Shown here: positions 15,963 to 24,597 of the stretch, one piece after another
Layout of the letters: each line of letters opens with the position of its first letter
Numbering within the stretch: position 1 is the first letter of the stretch
Origin: Bacteroidota bacterium
GTDB taxonomy: Bacteria > Bacteroidota > Bacteroidia > Chitinophagales > Chitinophagaceae
Assembly (NCBI GenBank): GCA_018267575.1
Contig: JAFDYF010000028.1
Coordinates: 1 to 44,932 of the forward strand
Reading direction: 5' to 3'
Length of the DNA: 44,932 nt
Translations under genes and position numbers: made by a program
Notes under the pieces: model-generated
Seen by the model: only the letters and a program-made list of their open reading frames with translations
What the model was told of the DNA's origin: nothing
Database searches by the model: none

Positions 15963-16418
15963 ATGTCGCTAAAGAAAAAAATTATATTAGGCTTAATCGT
16001 TGTCTTAATCGGCATTCAGTTTTTTCAGCCATTGCGAAATCAATCGGGTGAGGTAACAGATATGCACATTGAAAAGGTATATGCAGTACCCCAAAACGTT
16101 AAAGCGATATTGCAAATCTCTTGTTACGACTGCCATAGCAACAACACCCGTTATCCGTGGTACAGCCGTATCCAACCGGGAGCATGGTATATGGCAGGGC
16201 ATATTAAGGAGGGCAAAGAGGAACTAAACTTTAGCGACTTTGGAACGTACTCTACCCGCAAACAGCGCAATAAATTCCGGGCTATGTCCAATCAGATAAG
16301 GGACGGGAAAATGCCATTGTCATCATATACGCTTATTCACCGCAATGCAGTATTAACCCAAGAAGAAAAACAGGTTTTAATGAAATGGTTTGATGCAATG
16401 GCTGACAGTTTAAAATAA
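15963..16418 (+). CDS. Haem-binding domain protein (single CxxCH)
   Basis: 151 residues with one N-terminal membrane anchor (IILGLIVVLIGIQFFQP). The Haem_bd domain contains SCYDCHSNNTRYPWYSRIQP; the CYDCH motif attaches one haem c. The pattern continues GAWYMAGHIKEGKEELNFSD and ends with QEEKQVLMKWFDAM. Proteins of this type are periplasmic haem carriers of unknown redox partner. Here it lies 12 bp before the multicopper oxidase, so it may feed or accept electrons from copper oxidation. That link is inference. Confidence 0.85.
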   Translation: MSLKKKIILGLIVVLIGIQFFQPLRNQSGEVTDMHIEKVYAVPQNVKAILQISCYDCHSNNTRYPWYSRIQPGAWYMAGHIKEGKEELNFSDFGTYSTRKQRNKFRAMSNQIRDGKMPLSSYTLIHRNAVLTQEEKQVLMKWFDAMADSLK

Positions 16419-16430
16419 AATTATAGAATA

Positions 16431-18701
16431 ATGAACAGACACAAGAAAATAATAATAAAGATGCTGCAAGTCGTTCTGATAACGCTCTGCACGCAAACTT
16501 TATTTGCTCAAAAAGTAGTGCATTACGATTTATACGTCAAAGACACTATCGTAAACTATGCAGGCAAATCAAAAAGGGCTATTGCCGTAAACGGGCAAAT
16601 TCCTATGCCTACCCTTACCTTTACAGAGGGCGATACTGCCGAAATTGTAGTTCACAATCAGCTAAAAGAAAGTACGTCCCTGCACTGGCACGGTGTATTC
16701 CTGCCCAACAAGGAAGACGGAGTACCTCACTTAACGCAACAGCCGATTGAACCTGGCACTACCTATACCTATCGTTTCCCAATTATTCAACATGGTACAC
16801 ACTGGTATCATTCCCATTCAGGGTTACAGGAACAAATCGGAATGTACGGTAGTTTCATAATGAAAAAGCGGGACGATGATAAAACCTTTAGAAAGGGAAT
16901 TGATGATTTGCCGACTGTGCCTATCATTTTAAGTGAATGGACAAATCTTAATCCCAATAACATCAACCGGATGCTGCACAATGCAAATGATTGGGCTGCC
17001 ATTAAAAAGAATGCGACACAATCTTATGCAGAGGCTATACGTGAGGGAAAATTTAAAACCAAAGTTACCAACGAATGGAAACGGATGCTGGCAATGGACG
17101 TGAGTGATGTGTATTATGATAAAATCCTCATAAACGGAAACCATACTACCGACCTGAAATCGGTTGAGGGTAAGACCTTAAAGGCAGGCGATAAAGTAAG
17201 GTTGCGTATATCCAACGGTGGTGCATCATCTTACTTTTGGCTTCGGTATGCAGGCGGTAAAATGACCGTAGTGGCAAGTGACGGTAATGATGTAGAACCC
17301 GTTGAAGTGGACAGGCTAATTATAGCCGTATCGGAAACCTATGACATAGTGGTTACTATTCCAGATGATGGACTATCCTATGAGTTCCTTGCCACTACCG
17401 AAGACAGAACTCAATCAGCAAGCTATTTCATTGGCAATGGTATCAAACAGCTTATCTCACCACTTCCAACGCTTAAATACTTCGAGGGTATGAAGATGAT
17501 GAATGACATGATGAAAATGAACGGCGACTTGGACGATATGGGAATGAAGATGAGCCTGAACCAAATGGATATGAATGTAGTTATGTACCCCGAAATTACA
17601 GGTGAGGCAAAGAAAAAGCAAGACCATAGTCAGCACGGTATGAATATGGACAATGACCCCAATCGTTACAATGCAAACGCTTTGGGAGATATTGTTACGC
17701 TGAACTATGCCATGCTCAAATCTCCATATAACACAACACTGCCAAAAGATGCTCCGGTAAAAGACATCAAATTTACCCTTACCGGAAATATGAACCGCTA
17801 TGTATGGAGCATGGACAACAAGGTGCTTTCGGAAACGGATAAAATACCCGTGAAGAAAGGAGAAATACTGCGGATTACCATTTACAATAACTCTATGATG
17901 CGCCACCCCATGCACCTGCACGGATTTGATTTCAGGGTATTAAACGGCAAGGGCGAAAACGCACCTTTAAAGAATATCATTGATATTATGCCAATGGAAA
18001 CTGATACGATAGAATTTGCAGCAAACACCGAGGGCGATTGGTTTTTTCACTGCCATATCCTGTACCACATGATGTCAGGTATGAACCGTGTGTTTGCCGT
18101 AGGTGATTATCAAAATCCTTATCTGCCGGATAAGGCAAAAGCCTACAAAGCATTACAAAGGGAAAGCAATATGCCACATTTCATGGCTCAAAATGATTTT
18201 GCTACCAATGGAAATGATGGGGAAGCAATGCTTCAAAATACGAGATGGAGCTTAGGCACGGAATGGCGTTTGGGCTACAACGATATGCACGGGTATGAGG
18301 TTGAAACTCATTTGGGAAGATACATTGGAAAAATGCAATGGTTTATGCCGTTTATTGGTTTTGACTGGCGTTACCGCAGAATGGGAATTGATGAACAAGA
18401 GAAGAATTTGTTTGGGCAAAAAAATGAGAAAGACAACAGAAGACAATTCAGTTTGGGATTTGTTTATACGCTTCCGATGCTGATAAACTTTCAGGCAGAA
18501 ATGTACCACGATGGAATAGTGCGGTTACAGTTAATGAGAGAGGACATTCCTATATCAAAAAGGTTGCGTGCAGGGTTTATGGTAAATACCGATAAAGAAT
18601 ATATGGCAGAGCTTGGCTACATCTTTACCAAGAATATAAGCATCCGTACACATTATGATAGTGATATGGGATTTGGCATTGGACTTTCGTTGAACTATTA
18701 A
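16431..18701 (+). CDS. Multicopper oxidase (PcoA/CopA-like) with C-terminal beta-barrel-like domain
   Basis: 756 residues with an export signal (IITLCTQ-like hydrophobic segment ending LFAQ). Cupredoxin domains carry all copper ligands: H85-W-H87, H124-W-Y-H127-S-H129, H492-P-M-H495-L-H497 and H540-C541-H542 with H546 and axial M551. A methionine/histidine-rich insert (about 345-410, with MKMMNDMMKMNGDLDDMGMK) resembles the copper-binding loops of PcoA/CueO. After the oxidase ends near 575, residues 605-756 switch to alternating strands (WSLGTEWRLGYNDMHGYEVE, RLRAGFMVNTDKEYMAELGY) ending in an aromatic LSLNY, like the barrel of CopB/PcoB. So oxidase and outer-membrane partner seem fused. It likely oxidises Cu(I) in the periplasm. 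Two hairpin arms follow the stop. Confidence 0.9.
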   Translation: MNRHKKIIIKMLQVVLITLCTQTLFAQKVVHYDLYVKDTIVNYAGKSKRAIAVNGQIPMPTLTFTEGDTAEIVVHNQLKESTSLHWHGVFLPNKEDGVPHLTQQPIEPGTTYTYRFPIIQHGTHWYHSHSGLQEQIGMYGSFIMKKRDDDKTFRKGIDDLPTVPIILSEWTNLNPNNINRMLHNANDWAAIKKNATQSYAEAIREGKFKTKVTNEWKRMLAMDVSDVYYDKILINGNHTTDLKSVEGKTLKAGDKVRLRISNGGASSYFWLRYAGGKMTVVASDGNDVEPVEVDRLIIAVSETYDIVVTIPDDGLSYEFLATTEDRTQSASYFIGNGIKQLISPLPTLKYFEGMKMMNDMMKMNGDLDDMGMKMSLNQMDMNVVMYPEITGEAKKKQDHSQHGMNMDNDPNRYNANALGDIVTLNYAMLKSPYNTTLPKDAPVKDIKFTLTGNMNRYVWSMDNKVLSETDKIPVKKGEILRITIYNNSMMRHPMHLHGFDFRVLNGKGENAPLKNIIDIMPMETDTIEFAANTEGDWFFHCHILYHMMSGMNRVFAVGDYQNPYLPDKAKAYKALQRESNMPHFMAQNDFATNGNDGEAMLQNTRWSLGTEWRLGYNDMHGYEVETHLGRYIGKMQWFMPFIGFDWRYRRMGIDEQEKNLFGQKNEKDNRRQFSLGFVYTLPMLINFQAEMYHDGIVRLQLMREDIPISKRLRAGFMVNTDKEYMAELGYIFTKNISIRTHYDSDMGFGIGLSLNY

Positions 18702-18709
18702 CAACAGTT

Positions 18710-18731
18710 CCGCTAATAATTGGATTAGTGG
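18710..18731 (+). terminator. Hairpin after the multicopper oxidase
   Basis: CCGCTAAT (18710-18717) and ATTAGTGG (18724-18731) form an 8-bp stem with one G-U pair. A run of T follows after about 25 nt (CCCCTTTTTT). It probably ends the copper operon transcript. Confidence 0.5.
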
Positions 18732-18868
18732 TTGTAGCGTATGCTATGACCCCTTTTTTCTGACAAAAAGTGTCTCCCTTATGCTCTTCACCGCCTTGTA
18801 ACCATTCAATTTTTAGACTAAATTAAGAAAGACTAAAAATAATTGTTAGACAAGCCTAATTTTTTATT

Positions 18869-18876
18869 TAGATTTG
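18869..18876 (+). promoter_or_regulatory. -7 promoter box for the redox cluster
   Basis: TAGATTTG fits TAnnTTTG exactly, 21 bp before the ATG at 18898. An ATTG about 23 bp upstream could serve as the -33 region. The cluster therefore appears to be transcribed independently of the copper genes. Confidence 0.5.
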
Positions 18877-18897
18877 TTTAAACCTTTGTAGTTCGTT

Positions 18898-20100
18898 ATG
18901 GGTAGAAAGCATTTAATTGTCTTGGGGATGATGGTGGTTATTATCTTCGGATTAGTTGCGTGTGAAAAGCTACTTCCAAGTGCACCGGCTGATGATAGTG
19001 TCCTTGACGGGCCTATTGAGGGGCTTACACCTGAACAATCTGTTCAGTTTCTGCGTGGTGATGTGGCTTTCAACGATGAAATTTTCACACCGGAAACAGG
19101 GCTTGGGCCTCTTTTTGTTGCAACATCGTGTGGTACTTGTCATGCTGGTGACGGCAAAGGTCATCCTTTCACAACATTAACAAGGTTTGGTCAGCGTGAT
19201 AGTATTGGTAATCAATTTTTGCACTTAGGAGGTCCACAGCTTCAAAACAGAGCTATTTACAACTACCTTCCTGAAAACATTCCCGCAGGTGCAACATTCT
19301 CAAAGTTTACGCCGCCTGCCAATACCGGCTTAGGTTTGCTGGATGCAGTCACAGATACAGATTTGTTATTGCTTGCAGATCCCGATGATATAGATGGTGA
19401 TGGAATATCGGGACGACCTAACTGGGTTGCTTTGCCTCTATATGCAACTACCAGACCTAACAGTATTATTCGGAATGGAAAATACATCGGCAGGTTTGGC
19501 AAAAAAGCCTCTACGTATGACTTGTTACAGCAAACGGCAACAGCATATAGTCAGGATATTGGCATTGCTTCCACTTATGAGCCATACGATACGTACCACG
19601 GACAGTTAATTGATCCCGAGGTTAGCAACCAAACAATAATAGATGTGGTTTTCTATCTGAAGACACTGAAAGCTCCTATACAACGAAATGCCGGCAATCC
19701 TGATGTAGTGGCAGGTAAAAACATTTTCACGCAAATCAGTTGCGGGAAATGCCACGTACCAGAAATGAAAACAGGAGCATCTACTATCAGTGCTTTATCC
19801 TTTAAAACCTTTGCGCCCTATACCGATATGTTATTACACGACATGGGGCCTGGCCTTGATGATGGTTATACAGAGGGAACTGCTGTTTCTTCGGAATGGA
19901 GAACTCCACCGTTATGGGGGATCGGGTTGTCAAAAAAATCACAAGGTGGTCAATATTTTTTATTGCATGATGGTAGAGCAAGAAGTATTGAAGAAGCTAT
20001 TCTCTTGCATGGAGGCGAAGCGCAAAATAGTAAGATCAGTTACCAGGAACTCACTGCTACAGAAAAAGCCAAACTGATAAAATTTCTTGAATCCCTTTAA
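18898..20100 (+). CDS. Di-haem oxidoreductase family lipoprotein (DHO/DUF1111)
   Basis: 400 residues. A lipoprotein signal VIIFGLVAC is followed by two c-type haem sites: C78-G-T-C81-H82 near the N-terminus and C282-G-K-C285-H286 in the C-terminal half. Family patterns are SVQFLRGDVAFNDEIFTPET, LGGPQLQNRAIYNYLPE, DPDDIDGDGISGRPNWVALP and EWRTPPLWGIGLS. The C-terminal HDGRARSIEEAILLHGGEA is typical of di-haem thiol/peroxidase-like enzymes (MauG, CcpA relatives). Some known relatives act in thiosulfate or peroxide chemistry; this one's substrate is unknown. It is followed 11 bp later by a Rieske protein, which could be its electron partner. Confidence 0.88.
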   Translation: MGRKHLIVLGMMVVIIFGLVACEKLLPSAPADDSVLDGPIEGLTPEQSVQFLRGDVAFNDEIFTPETGLGPLFVATSCGTCHAGDGKGHPFTTLTRFGQRDSIGNQFLHLGGPQLQNRAIYNYLPENIPAGATFSKFTPPANTGLGLLDAVTDTDLLLLADPDDIDGDGISGRPNWVALPLYATTRPNSIIRNGKYIGRFGKKASTYDLLQQTATAYSQDIGIASTYEPYDTYHGQLIDPEVSNQTIIDVVFYLKTLKAPIQRNAGNPDVVAGKNIFTQISCGKCHVPEMKTGASTISALSFKTFAPYTDMLLHDMGPGLDDGYTEGTAVSSEWRTPPLWGIGLSKKSQGGQYFLLHDGRARSIEEAILLHGGEAQNSKISYQELTATEKAKLIKFLESL

Positions 20101-20111
20101 TAAAATGGATA

Positions 20112-20555
20112 ATGCAAAGAAGAGAATTTATTAAAAGTAGTTGCAATGCCTGTTTAGCTGGAGCTTTTGCCAGCTTATTGCCCTCATGTGGCGCAATCCA
20201 TTACATTTCAGGAAACCTAAACCGTGATGGCATCTTAGTGGACATAGACGATTTCAAAGAAAGAAAGCGAGGAAAATCATCATGGCGCTCATACATCATC
20301 ATACGCAACGAAGAATTGAAGTTTCCAATCTGTATCTATCGTTTCAGTGAAAACGATTATTCAGCACTATGGATGCAGTGTGCACACCAGGGAGCTGAAG
20401 TACAGGTTGCAGGAAGTTACTTGCAGTGTCCTGCACATGGAAGTGAATACAATAACAGAGGACAGGTAACCAATGGGCCTGCCACAACGAATTTACGCAG
20501 CTTTCCGGTGTCCGTTATAAACAACCAAATATTCATTGATCTTAGGAAAGTATGA
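20112..20555 (+). CDS. Rieske [2Fe-2S] protein with twin-arginine-like signal
   Basis: 147 residues. The N-terminus MQRREFIKSSCNACLAG resembles a Tat signal (RREFIKSS), as expected for a folded iron-sulfur protein, with LLPSCG as a possible lipidation site. The cluster ligands are C90-A-H92 and C106-P-A-H109, separated by a typical Rieske spacing. It ends with SEYNNRGQVTNGPATTNLRS, the conserved proline-loop region. It overlaps the next gene by 4 bp (ATGA). It likely passes electrons between an outside donor and the di-haem enzyme upstream. Confidence 0.92.
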   Translation: MQRREFIKSSCNACLAGAFASLLPSCGAIHYISGNLNRDGILVDIDDFKERKRGKSSWRSYIIIRNEELKFPICIYRFSENDYSALWMQCAHQGAEVQVAGSYLQCPAHGSEYNNRGQVTNGPATTNLRSFPVSVINNQIFIDLRKV

Positions 20556-21781
20556 AACGCATAATAGCTCTTCTTGTCTTTTATGTTCTACTTGTTCAGG
20601 TAGCTTTTGCGCAAATTGATCCTGAATTGTTACGGCGTGTCCCTGCAAAAGCCGATTCTTTGTCGTTAAACATGGATGCAGTCTATGATCGTCCATTCTT
20701 ACAAATTGGAAAGACCCCGGTTGCATTAGGAGGATATGTAGAAGCCAACTACCAGTATTTGGGTGAGAACGGAATATCAGAGGGGCATCAATTTAAAATG
20801 CAGCGATTGACTTTGTTTGTAGCATCATCTATATCAAAAAGAATAAAATTCCTTACTGAAATTGAATTTGAAGATGGGACTAAAGAGATAAATATAGAGT
20901 TTGCCTCAGTTGACTTTGAGTTCGCTCCCTTATTGAATTTTCGTGGCGGAATAGTTATGAATCCCATAGGCGCATTTAATCAAAATCATGACGGGCCAAA
21001 GTGGGAATTTGTTGACCGGCCTATTTCTGCTACGCAAATGTTGCCAGCCACCTGGAGCAATGTAGGTTTTGGGATATATGGTAAAAAGTACAACACGGAT
21101 TGGGTGTATGCTTACGAAGCCTATCTGACAAATGGTTTCGATGACAAAATAATTGCCAATACGCAGAATAGAACCTTTCTGCCAGCGACGAAAGAAAATA
21201 AAGATCGCTTCGAGGAAAGTTTTAATGGAAGTCCTCTACTCACAGCAAAAGTAGCAGTGCGGAACAGAAAAATCGGTGAATTGGGATTGTCCTTTATGGG
21301 AGGGATATACAACAAATTTCAGGAAGACGGAATAATCCTGGATAAGAAGCGAGCTGTTAATGTTGTAGCTGTGGATTTTAATACTACAATTCCAGAACTG
21401 AAAACTTATATCAATGCTGAATGGGCATGGATAAATGTAGATATTCCTGATACCTACACTGAACAATTTGGCCGAAAACAACAAGGCGGTTTTATAGATT
21501 TTGTTCAGCCGTTATTAAAGAGGCCGATGTTCGGTTTTGAAAGTGCGGTGTTGAATGCAGCATTACGGTTGGAATATGTTGATTGGAATAAGGGAAAGTT
21601 CAAATCAACAGGAAGCAATATATCGGATGAGGTTTTCTCAATTGTACCGGCTATCAGTTGGCGGCCTACCGCGCAAACCGTTATAAGATTTAATTATCGT
21701 TATAACTGGCAGAAGGATATTTTAGGTAATCCTCCTTCAAGATTAGGAGGATTTCAATTTGGCATCTCAACTTATTTCTGA
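20552..21781 (+). CDS. Outer-membrane porin-like beta-barrel protein
   Basis: 409 residues with a signal peptide (YVLLVQVAFAQ). A strand-rich body of porin O/P type contains ALGGYVEANYQYLGENGISE, KRIKFLTEIEFEDGTKEINI, FRGGIVMNPIGAFNQNHDG, and a C-terminal strand ending GGFQFGISTYF, with the aromatic end residue used for outer-membrane insertion. It has no TonB plug. It is translationally coupled to the Rieske gene, which suggests it supplies or secretes the substrate of the redox pair. It ends directly against the stop codon of the convergent gene at 21782. Confidence 0.75.
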   Translation: MKRIIALLVFYVLLVQVAFAQIDPELLRRVPAKADSLSLNMDAVYDRPFLQIGKTPVALGGYVEANYQYLGENGISEGHQFKMQRLTLFVASSISKRIKFLTEIEFEDGTKEINIEFASVDFEFAPLLNFRGGIVMNPIGAFNQNHDGPKWEFVDRPISATQMLPATWSNVGFGIYGKKYNTDWVYAYEAYLTNGFDDKIIANTQNRTFLPATKENKDRFEESFNGSPLLTAKVAVRNRKIGELGLSFMGGIYNKFQEDGIILDKKRAVNVVAVDFNTTIPELKTYINAEWAWINVDIPDTYTEQFGRKQQGGFIDFVQPLLKRPMFGFESAVLNAALRLEYVDWNKGKFKSTGSNISDEVFSIVPAISWRPTAQTVIRFNYRYNWQKDILGNPPSRLGGFQFGISTYF

Positions 21782-22456
21782 TTACTGTTGGGTAATCTTA
21801 ATATTTCTGAAATAGCCTTCAGTGCCTATATCAACCCATAAGCCTATACTACCCCTTACTCCTATACCATGTTTTAGGTCGTTTACAATCAATGAAGGTT
21901 GCCTGTTGTTATTAAGAAACAACTTTGCCGTACTGTCCTTGATCTCAATGCGTACTTTAATCCATTCGTTCATTGCCATGTCTGAATAGGATTCATATTT
22001 TTCAGGTGATTCTTTACGTAACCGATCAAATTTATAGTCTGGATACGCATAGTATTGAATGGTGTGATTTCGTCTGATTTGATCATTTGCCCGTGCATTG
22101 GTAGGACGCAGATATATACTTTCATACTTATCATTAGTTTCATTGATTCGGAAAGCTATACCAATAAAACCACGAGCAAATTCAGGAGCATCGGAAAGCA
22201 GCTTGCTCATCATTTCTAATTCAATCACGCCATTAATGAAACTAACGTTTTTCAGCCTGGCAAAAGTCGGTTCATCAAATTCTTTAACTGAGGGGTCTTT
22301 TACTACTTTAACTATCTCTTTATTCCCTATTTTTTCTTTAACGGTCAAAACACTTATTGCTTGCAGCTCATGTTTTCCAATCGTAACCGATTGAGCATAT
22401 AGGTTTAGTGAACAAAAAAATAATATGGTATTGACGATGACTATTCTGAATTTCAT
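21782..22456 (-). CDS. Exported ConA-like domain protein, unknown
   Basis: 224 residues with a clear signal peptide (MKFRIVIVNTILFFCSLNLY-AQS) and a beta-sandwich pattern. The features are FARLKNVSFINGVIELEMMS, FIGIAFRINETNDKYESIYL, MNEWIKVRIEIKDSTAKLFL and IGLWVDIGTEGYFRNIKI. This resembles LamG/DUF1080-like concanavalin folds, so a carbohydrate-binding or scaffolding role is possible; no catalytic residues are evident. It is convergent with the porin and abuts its stop codon. About 130 bp without any gene or promoter match separates it from mobC. Confidence 0.65.
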   Translation of the reverse strand: MKFRIVIVNTILFFCSLNLYAQSVTIGKHELQAISVLTVKEKIGNKEIVKVVKDPSVKEFDEPTFARLKNVSFINGVIELEMMSKLLSDAPEFARGFIGIAFRINETNDKYESIYLRPTNARANDQIRRNHTIQYYAYPDYKFDRLRKESPEKYESYSDMAMNEWIKVRIEIKDSTAKLFLNNNRQPSLIVNDLKHGIGVRGSIGLWVDIGTEGYFRNIKITQQ

Positions 22457-22588
22457 TACACAGTTATTTTATCGGCTAAAAAAGGCTATATAAGCACACT
22501 AAAACGATATCTTCTACGATAGCTTGTTTGGAAAAGACTTCTGTATATGCAATATATGAAAATAAAAACAATCTATTTCAAAGAGACG

Positions 22589-24586
22589 TTAGCCTTTCCG
22601 TACAACCAAATGTGCTAAGCCCGGATCGTTTAGTAACCGTTCCATTTCTGACTGAATAATATCCTGTATATCCTGCTTTATTTGAAAGTAATTACGCTGT
22701 ACCATACTGGTATCGAGTTTACGGATAACTTCTATATCCTTATAGCCTTCTTCCTCCCTTTTTAGTGCTTCATGATCGTTGATGATTTCACAATGGAAGG
22801 CTTTTAGTTCAATTTTGTTGTCCGGGTCGTCAGCTACCATTCCCACAAACTCACCGGAACTCAGTGCAGATATTTTTGAGGGAGGTATAGCAGTTTCCAG
22901 TTGCTTTGAACGGCTAATAGATGTGTCACCACTATTGATTGAATAGCTTTCCCTGTCCTGCATGATTTTGCCAAAGCGTTCTGAAAGCTGTTTTGCTGTA
23001 TCTCCCGTTACTTGTCCGGATACAATATTGCCTGTAATATTCATAATCACATCGGCCTGTTCTCTGCCATAATCCTTACGGAGCTGGCTGAAATCCTGAA
23101 TACCTAAGCACGTAGAAACTTTATTACTTCTCGCCGTAGCAATCAGGCTATCCATATTGTTCAGATAGATTGTAGGAAACTCGTCAAACACCAAACTGCT
23201 TTTCAATTTTCCCTTTTTATTGACCTGTTTTACCAAACGGGTTACATATAAAGAAAGTACCGCTCCGTAGATCTGTATTTTCTGCGGATTATTACCCATG
23301 CACACGATTTTGGGATCATCGGGATTATTTACATCGAGGTTGAAATCGTTGCCTGATAAAACATAGTATAATTGAGGGGAAGAAAGCCTTGCCATAGCCA
23401 CTTTAGCGGATGCTATCTGGCCTTCAAGCTGTTCCATTACATCGTTCAGGTAGGCATTCAAAAACGGATTAATCAATACCTCGCATTCTTTAGCGGCTTC
23501 TGTTCTAAACAGCGTGAAAAGGCTGTCATAATCAGCTTGCATCAGCTCGATAACGTGAGGCAGTGTGCAAAATTCACCGTCCTTGTATTTCTTCAGATAC
23601 CATATTACCGCAGTCAGAAAATTGATTGGCGATTCCACGAAAAAATCGCCCTGGCGTTTTATCCACTCCCTGTTTAAGCCCATTAAAATAGTACGTGCGG
23701 ATTCTGCGGCATCGGTTATGTCCGTCATGGCAGACGGCTCTAAAGGATTGCAACGATGGCTTCTTGTTAGGTCGTCAAAATTGATAACAAAAAACCTCGG
23801 TGGTTTAGGATACCTGTGTTTGTTTTTTAACCATGAATTGTAGGCGATCCTGGAAAGGTCGTCAAACTTAAAATCGTAAACGAACATCGTAAATCCTTTA
23901 CGGATATGTTGGGTTATGACGTGCCTGATGACAAAGTAAGATTTACCTGCCCCTGGTGTACCCAATACCATAATCGCCCTGAAGGGATTGATGATATTTA
24001 TCCAGCTATTGCGCACCTTATTTTTCAGCCTGTAACGTGCCGGGAGATTGATCGAAAACTCGTTCTCCAGAAAGCGTTCTTCTTGCGGAAACGTTTCATT
24101 TTCCTTGTTGAAAATGTCCTTGTTGTTAAACTTGCTTTTGATAATACGTGAAAGCAAAGTACCGCCTGAAAGCACCAGCAAAAATCCTATTGAAGTTATA
24201 CCTGCATAAACGAATGTCTTCTCCTGCGCATGTAACTCAAGCAGCAGAGAAAGATAACTGGCAAAGTATAGCAATAGCCCTGTAATGAGATAGGCAAATG
24301 CTGTTTTATAACTTAGTTTTTCATCTTTGCGCCCTTTTGCTCCGAGTAGGGAGATAGCCAAAAAGCCTAAAGAAATCAACTTGCTTTTAACGAAGTTGCT
24401 GAATATGCCTGTGCGGGAAATATTACCTAAAATCCGGTCGCTGAAACTGCTGGTCAATCCCCATTCATGGAATGCAGCATAACAATAATAATAGAAGTGT
24501 ATCACTAAAATAACGATACTGATCAACCTGGTCATGTCCAGAATTTTCCTCAGAGCCTGTTCGTTTTCACCTGTCTGTACTGCCAT
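22589..24586 (-). CDS. mobC: Type IV coupling protein MobC (VirD4/TraG family)
   Basis: 665 residues. Four hydrophobic segments occupy the first 150 residues (for example ISIVILVIHFYYYCYAAF). A RecA-like ATPase follows with Walker A G209-TPGAGKS216 and Walker B LVFDEFPTIY (D468, E469). Other coupling-protein features are ATARSNKVSTCLGIQDFSQL and NITGNIVSGQVTGDTAKQLS. It docks the relaxase-bound single strand at the conjugation pore and drives transfer. It follows the relaxase gene by 11 bp in the order MobA, MobB, MobC known from Bacteroidota mobile elements. Length is normal. Confidence 0.92.
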   Translation of the reverse strand: MAVQTGENEQALRKILDMTRLISIVILVIHFYYYCYAAFHEWGLTSSFSDRILGNISRTGIFSNFVKSKLISLGFLAISLLGAKGRKDEKLSYKTAFAYLITGLLLYFASYLSLLLELHAQEKTFVYAGITSIGFLLVLSGGTLLSRIIKSKFNNKDIFNKENETFPQEERFLENEFSINLPARYRLKNKVRNSWINIINPFRAIMVLGTPGAGKSYFVIRHVITQHIRKGFTMFVYDFKFDDLSRIAYNSWLKNKHRYPKPPRFFVINFDDLTRSHRCNPLEPSAMTDITDAAESARTILMGLNREWIKRQGDFFVESPINFLTAVIWYLKKYKDGEFCTLPHVIELMQADYDSLFTLFRTEAAKECEVLINPFLNAYLNDVMEQLEGQIASAKVAMARLSSPQLYYVLSGNDFNLDVNNPDDPKIVCMGNNPQKIQIYGAVLSLYVTRLVKQVNKKGKLKSSLVFDEFPTIYLNNMDSLIATARSNKVSTCLGIQDFSQLRKDYGREQADVIMNITGNIVSGQVTGDTAKQLSERFGKIMQDRESYSINSGDTSISRSKQLETAIPPSKISALSSGEFVGMVADDPDNKIELKAFHCEIINDHEALKREEEGYKDIEVIRKLDTSMVQRNYFQIKQDIQDIIQSEMERLLNDPGLAHLVVRKG

Positions 24587-24597
24587 AGCTTTATGTT

